Source: Bacillota bacterium (GTDB lineage Bacteria > Bacillota > Clostridia > Lachnospirales > Lachnospiraceae). Taken from it: DNA of 64,000 bases. The notes below the pieces were generated by a model. It was not told the DNA's origin, did not search any database, and worked only from the letters and a program-made list of their open reading frames with translations. Below are positions 60,230 to 64,000 of this stretch, one piece after another (positions within the stretch are counted from its first letter, which is position 1; each line of letters begins with the position of its first letter). The DNA lies in contig JAEYFP010000005.1 of NCBI GenBank assembly GCA_023402845.1, forward strand, positions 1 to 64,000. The letters run 5' to 3'. The translations under genes and the position numbers were made by a program.

Positions 60230-61120
60230 ATGAACACAAAAGTGGCGAGCGGGAGCATCATTTTAGCGGGAATTTTGTGGGGAACAATGGGACTGTTCGT
60301 GCGGGGACTTTCGGCGGATCATTTTACATCGATGGAAATCGTAGCGCTGCGTGTGTTGGGTGCACTGCTTCTCGTGACTGTCATAATCCTTTTTTATAAT
60401 AGGAAGCTGTTCAAAATCCGTATGCGGGATTGGTGGTGTTTTGCCGGTACCGGCATTCTCAGCCTTACGTTCTTTAATTTGTGCTATTTTCAGACGATCA
60501 TCATGACGTCGATGTCGGTTGCGGCAATTCTTTTATATACGGCCCCCATCATCGTCGTGCTGCTCTCGGCGGTATTGTTTAAAGAGAAACTCAATCGAAA
60601 GAAAATAGGGGCGATGCTTCTGGCGTTTCTCGGCTGTGTATTCGTGACAGGCATCATCGGCGGTGAAGGATTGACGATTTCCCCGACGGGGATTCTGATC
60701 GGGCTGGGCTCCGGACTTGGCTACGCACTGTACAGTATTTTTGGCCGCTATGCAATTGAGCGCGGCTATGAGTCACTTACAATCAGTTTCTATACGTTTT
60801 TATTCGCATCTGCCGGCACAATATTTTGGATCCCTGTGAGGGAGACTGCGTCAAAACTCATCCATGGCAATACGGGGAGAAATATGCTTCTTGTTTTTGG
60901 TATCGCGCTGGTCGCGACGGTGCTCCCTTATATTTTGTATACAATCGGTCTTTCTCATGTGGAAAACGGAAAGGCTTCTATTATGGCTTCGATCGAACCG
61001 GTCGTTGCAACGCTACTGGGCATTTTTGTTTTTGGAGAAAGTCTGACTGCTGCAGGAACAGTCGGCATTGTACTTGTGCTCGCGGCAATTATGATGCTGA
61101 ACCGCCGCAGTTCTTCTTAA
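60230..61120 (+). CDS. EamA-family (DMT) transporter
   Basis: A 296-aa membrane protein with ten hydrophobic segments in two EamA repeats. The first begins SIILAGILWGTMGLFVRGL and the second TGILIGLGSGLGYALYSIFGRYA. The end of each repeat has the conserved AAILLYTAPIIVVLLSA and ASIMASIEPVVATLLG. Such carriers export amino acids or other metabolites; the substrate is unknown. ATG 60230 follows AGAGGTG; an in-frame ATG at 60161 adds 23 unrelated residues. It has its own promoter. Confidence 0.9.
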   Translation: MNTKVASGSIILAGILWGTMGLFVRGLSADHFTSMEIVALRVLGALLLVTVIILFYNRKLFKIRMRDWWCFAGTGILSLTFFNLCYFQTIIMTSMSVAAILLYTAPIIVVLLSAVLFKEKLNRKKIGAMLLAFLGCVFVTGIIGGEGLTISPTGILIGLGSGLGYALYSIFGRYAIERGYESLTISFYTFLFASAGTIFWIPVRETASKLIHGNTGRNMLLVFGIALVATVLPYILYTIGLSHVENGKASIMASIEPVVATLLGIFVFGESLTAAGTVGIVLVLAAIMMLNRRSSS

Positions 61121-61237
61121 GGCTAAGTTGCTGTCGGTTAAATGGCCTTGTGGATACTAGATGTAGTAGGGATACAGACAGTTTACCGCAAGGATAAAAA
61201 TTGTTTGAAAAAAAATACAATTTGCATTAAATTTCTC
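61121..61237. other. Spacer before the ribosomal operon
   Basis: No gene or clear terminator. A weak A/T inverted repeat AAATTGT (61198-61204) / ACAATTT (61217-61223) is the only structure seen. Confidence 0.5.
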
Positions 61238-61266
61238 TTGAAATATGGTGATTTGTCGTGTATACT
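61238..61266 (+). promoter_or_regulatory. Promoter of the S10 ribosomal operon
   Basis: TTGAAA (61238-61243), 17 bp, TATACT (61261-61266). The transcription start near 61273 leaves a leader of about 240 nt before rpsJ. Confidence 0.8.
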
Positions 61267-61272
61267 AAATTT

Positions 61273-61512
61273 TGCTGTGACATTGATAGCGTAGAAGCGT
61301 GAGGTTGCTGGGATTAACCCAGGTTTTCCGTGGAGCGAATGTCATGTTAGGAAACTGGCGACAAGTCACTGTACGAATTCATAAGTCTGTCAAATGGCAG
61401 AAACGACGTGTTGAAGTGTAAAATGAAAAATTTTACGACACACACGGGAGAGTGTACAGTCACCGCTTGTCGTACTTAGATCTAAAAGTGCGAAAAGGAG
61501 GCGACTTTTTTT
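61273..61512 (+). ncRNA. Structured S10-operon leader RNA
   Basis: At least five helices can be drawn. TGACATT (61278-61284) pairs with AATGTCA (61338-61344), enclosing CTGGG/CCCAG (61308-61322). CGACAAG (61359-61365) pairs with CTTGTCG (61466-61472), and inside it ACTGTAC (61368-61374) pairs with GTACAGT (61454-61460). That domain encloses a TCTG..CAGA hairpin near 61385-61400 and a GTAAAAT/ATTTTAC hairpin near 61417-61435. The nested long-range pairs suggest a ribosomal-protein-binding autoregulatory leader. The ligand is not known. Confidence 0.7.
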
Positions 61513-61830
61513 ATGGCAAATCAAGTAATGAGAATCACATTGAAAGCCTATGATCATCAATTAGTAGATGCATCAGCGAAAAAAATCATCGAAACTGTAA
61601 AGAAAAACGGATCTCAGGTGAGCGGACCGGTACCCCTTCCTACGAAAAAGGAAGTTGTTACGATCTTAAGAGCGGTTCACAAGTATAAGGATTCCAGAGA
61701 ACAGTTCGAACAGAGGACTCATAAGAGACTCATCGATATCATTACCCCGACCCAGAAGACAGTGGATTCATTGTCCAGACTGGAAATGCCGGCCGGTGTT
61801 TACATCGATATCAAAATGAAAAACAAATAA
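61513..61830 (+). CDS. rpsJ: 30S ribosomal protein S10
   Basis: First gene of the S10 operon; 105 aa. MRITLKAYDHQLVDASAKKIIETVKKNGSQVSGPVPLPTK-like residues cover the N-terminal half (about 6-45), and EQFEQRTHKRLIDIITPTQKTVDSL is the conserved C-terminal block. S10 forms part of the 30S head and also joins NusB in antitermination. The start follows AAAAGGAGG. Confidence 0.98.
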   Translation: MANQVMRITLKAYDHQLVDASAKKIIETVKKNGSQVSGPVPLPTKKEVVTILRAVHKYKDSREQFEQRTHKRLIDIITPTQKTVDSLSRLEMPAGVYIDIKMKNK

Positions 61831-61888
61831 GACCCCTACTAGTATGAACGCGGTTTGCGTTCCGCTGTAGCGAAAACAGGAGGTAAAA

Positions 61889-62572
61889 ATGAAGAAAGCA
61901 ATTTTAGCGACAAAAATCGGAATGACGCAGATCTTTAATGAAGACGGCTCGTTGATTCCGGTTACTGTATTGCAGGCTGGACCATGTGTTGTGACACAGA
62001 TCAAGACCGTCGAGAATGACGGGTACAGCGCCGTGCAGGTTGGCTTTGCGGACAAGAAGGACAAGGTCATCAACAAGGACAAATCGGGAAAGAAAGAAAT
62101 CGTTCACAGACATGGCGTCAACAAGGCACAGAAGGGCCACTTTGATAAGGCGGGTGCAGGCTCCAAGAGATTTGTCAGGGAATTTAAGTTTGACAACTCC
62201 GGCGAATATGCACTGGCACAGGAAATCAAGGCGGATATTTTTGAAGCCGGCGATAAAATTGATGCGACAGCAATTTCAAAAGGAAAAGGTTTCCAGGGCG
62301 CAATCAAGAGACACGGACAGTCCAGAGGACCGATGAAGCATGGTTCCAAGTTCCATCGCCATGCGGGTTCCAACGGTGCTTGTTCAAGCCCGAGCCGTGT
62401 GTTCAAGGGCAAGAAGATGCCGGGACATATGGGTTCTAAGAGAATCACGATCCAGAACCTTGAGGTAGTGAGAGTAGATGTAGAAAAGAACTTGCTGCTT
62501 GTAAAGGGTGCGGTACCGGGATCCAAGAAATCTTTAGTGACAATAAAAGAAACTGTAAAGGCTAATATTTAG
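61889..62572 (+). CDS. rplC: 50S ribosomal protein L3
   Basis: A 227-aa ribosomal protein. AILATKIGMTQIFNEDGSLIPVTVLQ is the N-terminal block (residues 3-28), and the core loop includes GKGFQGAIKRHGQSRGPMKHGS and RVFKGKKMPGHMGS. It lies near the peptidyl transferase centre and starts 50S assembly. Its position after rpsJ is the usual one. CAGGAGG precedes the ATG. Confidence 0.98.
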   Translation: MKKAILATKIGMTQIFNEDGSLIPVTVLQAGPCVVTQIKTVENDGYSAVQVGFADKKDKVINKDKSGKKEIVHRHGVNKAQKGHFDKAGAGSKRFVREFKFDNSGEYALAQEIKADIFEAGDKIDATAISKGKGFQGAIKRHGQSRGPMKHGSKFHRHAGSNGACSSPSRVFKGKKMPGHMGSKRITIQNLEVVRVDVEKNLLLVKGAVPGSKKSLVTIKETVKANI

Positions 62573-62600
62573 CTTTTATACGGAAAGGAGGAACACACAG

Positions 62601-63221
62601 ATGGCAAACGTATCTGTTTATAATATGGAAGGCAAAGAAGTTGGCAAGATGGATTTGGATGACGCCGTGTTTGGTGTCAAGGTTAATGAGCACCTTGTAC
62701 ACATGGCAGTTGTTCAGCAGCTTGCAAATAATCGTCAGGGAACACAGAAGGCAAAGACCCGCTCGGAAGTTTCCGGCGGCGGAAGAAAACCTTGGAGACA
62801 GAAGGGAACCGGTCATGCAAGACAGGGTTCGACAAGATCTCCTCAGTGGAAGGGCGGCGGTGTCGTATTCGCCCCGGTTCCGAGAGATTATTCCTTCAAG
62901 CTCAATAAGAAGGAAAAGAAGTTCGCGCTTAAGTCGGCGCTCACTTCCAGAGTACAGGAGAATAAGTTCCTTGTACTTGACGAACTGAAGCTGGATGAAA
63001 TCAAGACAAAGAAGTTTATGGAAGTGCTTAATAACTTAAAGATAGCAAAGGCAATCGTTGTTTTGGAGGAGGATGACAAGAATGTAATCCTTTCGGCAAG
63101 AAATATCCCGAACGTAATTACGGCTTCCACAAACACGATCAATGTATATGACATCATGAAGTACAGCACAGTTATCACAACCAAGAGTGCTGTGGCAAAG
63201 ATCGAGGAGGTGTATGCATAA
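62601..63221 (+). CDS. rplD: 50S ribosomal protein L4
   Basis: A 206-aa protein with the L4 exit-tunnel loop SGGGRKPWRQKGTGHARQGS (about 53-72) and SPQWKGGGVVFAP. L4 is the autoregulator of the S10 operon in gammaproteobacteria, so it is a natural candidate to bind the leader here, though that is unproven in this group. The stop overlaps the rplW start (TAATGG). Confidence 0.98.
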   Translation: MANVSVYNMEGKEVGKMDLDDAVFGVKVNEHLVHMAVVQQLANNRQGTQKAKTRSEVSGGGRKPWRQKGTGHARQGSTRSPQWKGGGVVFAPVPRDYSFKLNKKEKKFALKSALTSRVQENKFLVLDELKLDEIKTKKFMEVLNNLKIAKAIVVLEEDDKNVILSARNIPNVITASTNTINVYDIMKYSTVITTKSAVAKIEEVYA

Positions 63222-63520
63222 TGGCAAACATTCAATATTATGACGTGATCCTCAAGCCGGTTATTACTGAGAAGAGTATGGCAGGAATGGGAGACAAGAA
63301 ATACACGTTCCTTGTTCACACAGAGGCAAATAAGACCCAGATCAAGGAAGCTGTTGAAAAGATGTTTGACGGCGCCAAGGTAAAGAGTGTTAACACGATG
63401 AATCTTGACGGGAAGACAAAAAGGCGCGGTGCTACCAGCGGAAAGACTTCCAAGACGAAGAAGGCAATCGTTCAGCTGACGGCGGACAGCAAGGAAATTG
63501 AGATTTTTTCCGGGCTGTAG
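63221..63520 (+). CDS. rplW: 50S ribosomal protein L23
   Basis: A 99-aa protein. DVILKPVITEKSMAGM is the N-terminal block and TQIKEAVEKMFDGAKVKSVNTMN the core. L23 lies at the tunnel exit, where trigger factor and SRP dock. It is followed by an unusually long 191-bp gap before rplB. Confidence 0.98.
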   Translation: MANIQYYDVILKPVITEKSMAGMGDKKYTFLVHTEANKTQIKEAVEKMFDGAKVKSVNTMNLDGKTKRRGATSGKTSKTKKAIVQLTADSKEIEIFSGL

Positions 63521-63711
63521 AAGGAAACACCACGTTCTGCTAGGTTCGAGAGAACCTTGCAAAGGAAACACCACGTTTCACTAAGCTCGTGAAAGACCTC
63601 GCTAAGTGTCCGGGTGTACTTTCGCACTAAGCTCGAAAGAACCTCGCTAAGTGCTCAATGTATCCACAAAAAAGTGGGATAATAAATTAGATTAGAAAAG
63701 GAGATACGAAG
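63521..63711 (+). repeat. Repeat-rich gap between rplW and rplB
   Basis: AAGGAAACACCACGTT occurs at 63521-63536 and 63562-63577. A 29-30-nt hairpin unit (CACTAAGCTCG ... CCTCGCTAAGTG) occurs at 63579-63608 and 63625-63653, and a diverged relative (CTAGGTTCGAGAGAACCTTG) lies near 63540-63559. Each unit folds with CACT/AGTG and AGC/GCT pairs around an A-A mismatch. No open reading frame is convincing. The rplB ribosome site AAAAGGAGA ends the gap. Confidence 0.8.
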
Positions 63712-64000
63712 ATGGGAATTAAAACATATAACCCATATACCCCTTCCAGAAGACAGATGACGGGTTCTGATTTCTCGGAAATCACGAAGACGACACCGGA
63801 AAAATCACTCTGCACTTCTTTGAATAAGAATTCGGGTCGTAACAATCAGGGTAAAATCACTGTCAGACACCGCGGAGGCGGAAGCAGAAGGAAATATAGA
63901 ATCATAGATTTTAAAAGAGGAAAAGACGGAATTCCGGCAACTGTAATCGGCATCGAGTACGATCCGAACAGATCGGCCAATATCGCACTGATCTGTTATG
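63712..64000 (+). CDS. rplB: 50S ribosomal protein L2, partial
   Basis: The first 96 codons of L2, cut by the window end. MGIKTYNPYTPSRRQMTGSD, then LNKNSGRNNQGKITVRHRGG and RKYRIIDFKRGKDGIPATV are the conserved N-terminal residues. L2 is an RNA-binding protein needed for subunit joining. AAAAGGAGA lies upstream of the ATG. Confidence 0.97.
   Translation, partial: MGIKTYNPYTPSRRQMTGSDFSEITKTTPEKSLCTSLNKNSGRNNQGKITVRHRGGGSRRKYRIIDFKRGKDGIPATVIGIEYDPNRSANIALICY

Noticed and set aside
63521..63711. CRISPR-like array
   Set aside because: Only two or three imperfect hairpin units without uniform spacers, inside a ribosomal operon and with no cas genes.

Overview
The window looks like a chromosomal segment of a Lachnospiraceae-type Clostridia. 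The basis is a moderate G+C content, near-consensus sigma-A promoters, strong AGGAGG ribosome sites, the start of a Firmicute S10 ribosomal operon, an Rrf2 regulator, LytR-CpsA-Psr attachment chemistry and a clostridial [FeFe] hydrogenase. No database was available, so all family names rest on motifs and layout read from the sequence.

0.1-30.7 kb is a long, almost gapless plus-strand cell-surface polysaccharide locus. It opens with dTDP-rhamnose genes (rfbB, rfbA, rfbC; no rmlD is present), interrupted by a membrane-anchored GH25 muramidase with four Big_2-like repeats. An ABC exporter follows (Wzm/TagG-type permease; Wzt-type ATPase with a C-terminal glycan-binding extension). Next to it is a 779-aa methyltransferase plus kinase-like fusion that resembles the chain-capping enzyme WbdD. 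Large double-domain GT2 glycosyltransferases and a phosphohexomutase come next. After these is a lipid-linked decoration set (GT87-like membrane protein, two DPM1/GtrB-like enzymes, GtrA, an LPG-synthase-TM-like protein, an SGNH esterase lipoprotein), then a kinase/HAD/nucleotidyltransferase cassette and more GT2 enzymes. A second promoter drives the polyprenyl-phosphate glycosylphosphotransferase, an LCP ligase and another GT2. I infer a rhamnose-containing wall polysaccharide that is made on a lipid, capped, exported, decorated outside and linked to peptidoglycan.

30.7-41.1 kb carries glmS, a divergent ClpX paralog, a subtilase whose nucleophile position is Cys, a small LspA-like peptidase, and a two-gene hydrogenase unit: a NuoF-tail/GltD-like flavoprotein fusion plus HydA. 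41.2-45.2 kb is a sulfur/methionine unit (cysK, metN, metI, metQ) behind a perfect promoter with an operator-like palindrome. 45.3-49.1 kb has an Rrf2 regulator, an MBOAT/SGNH O-acylation pair and a CPBP protease.

49.1-55 kb is a divergent PocR-AraC regulator and a sugar-catabolic operon (class II aldolase, fucose/arabinose isomerase-like protein, FGGY kinase, DUF4432 epimerase) without a transporter. 55-61 kb holds paired ATP-grasp ligases on the minus strand, two DUF2752 proteins, a DUF4190 protein, a VOC protein, a methyltransferase, a DMT exporter, and a 54-bp repeat present as an inverted pair. 61.2-64 kb is the S10 operon (rpsJ, rplC, rplD, rplW, partial rplB), with a strongly structured leader and an unusual repeat-filled rplW-rplB gap.

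Short two-hairpin palindromic elements recur at about 28-84, 41083-41138 and 45260-45323, with a possible relative at 57465-57520.
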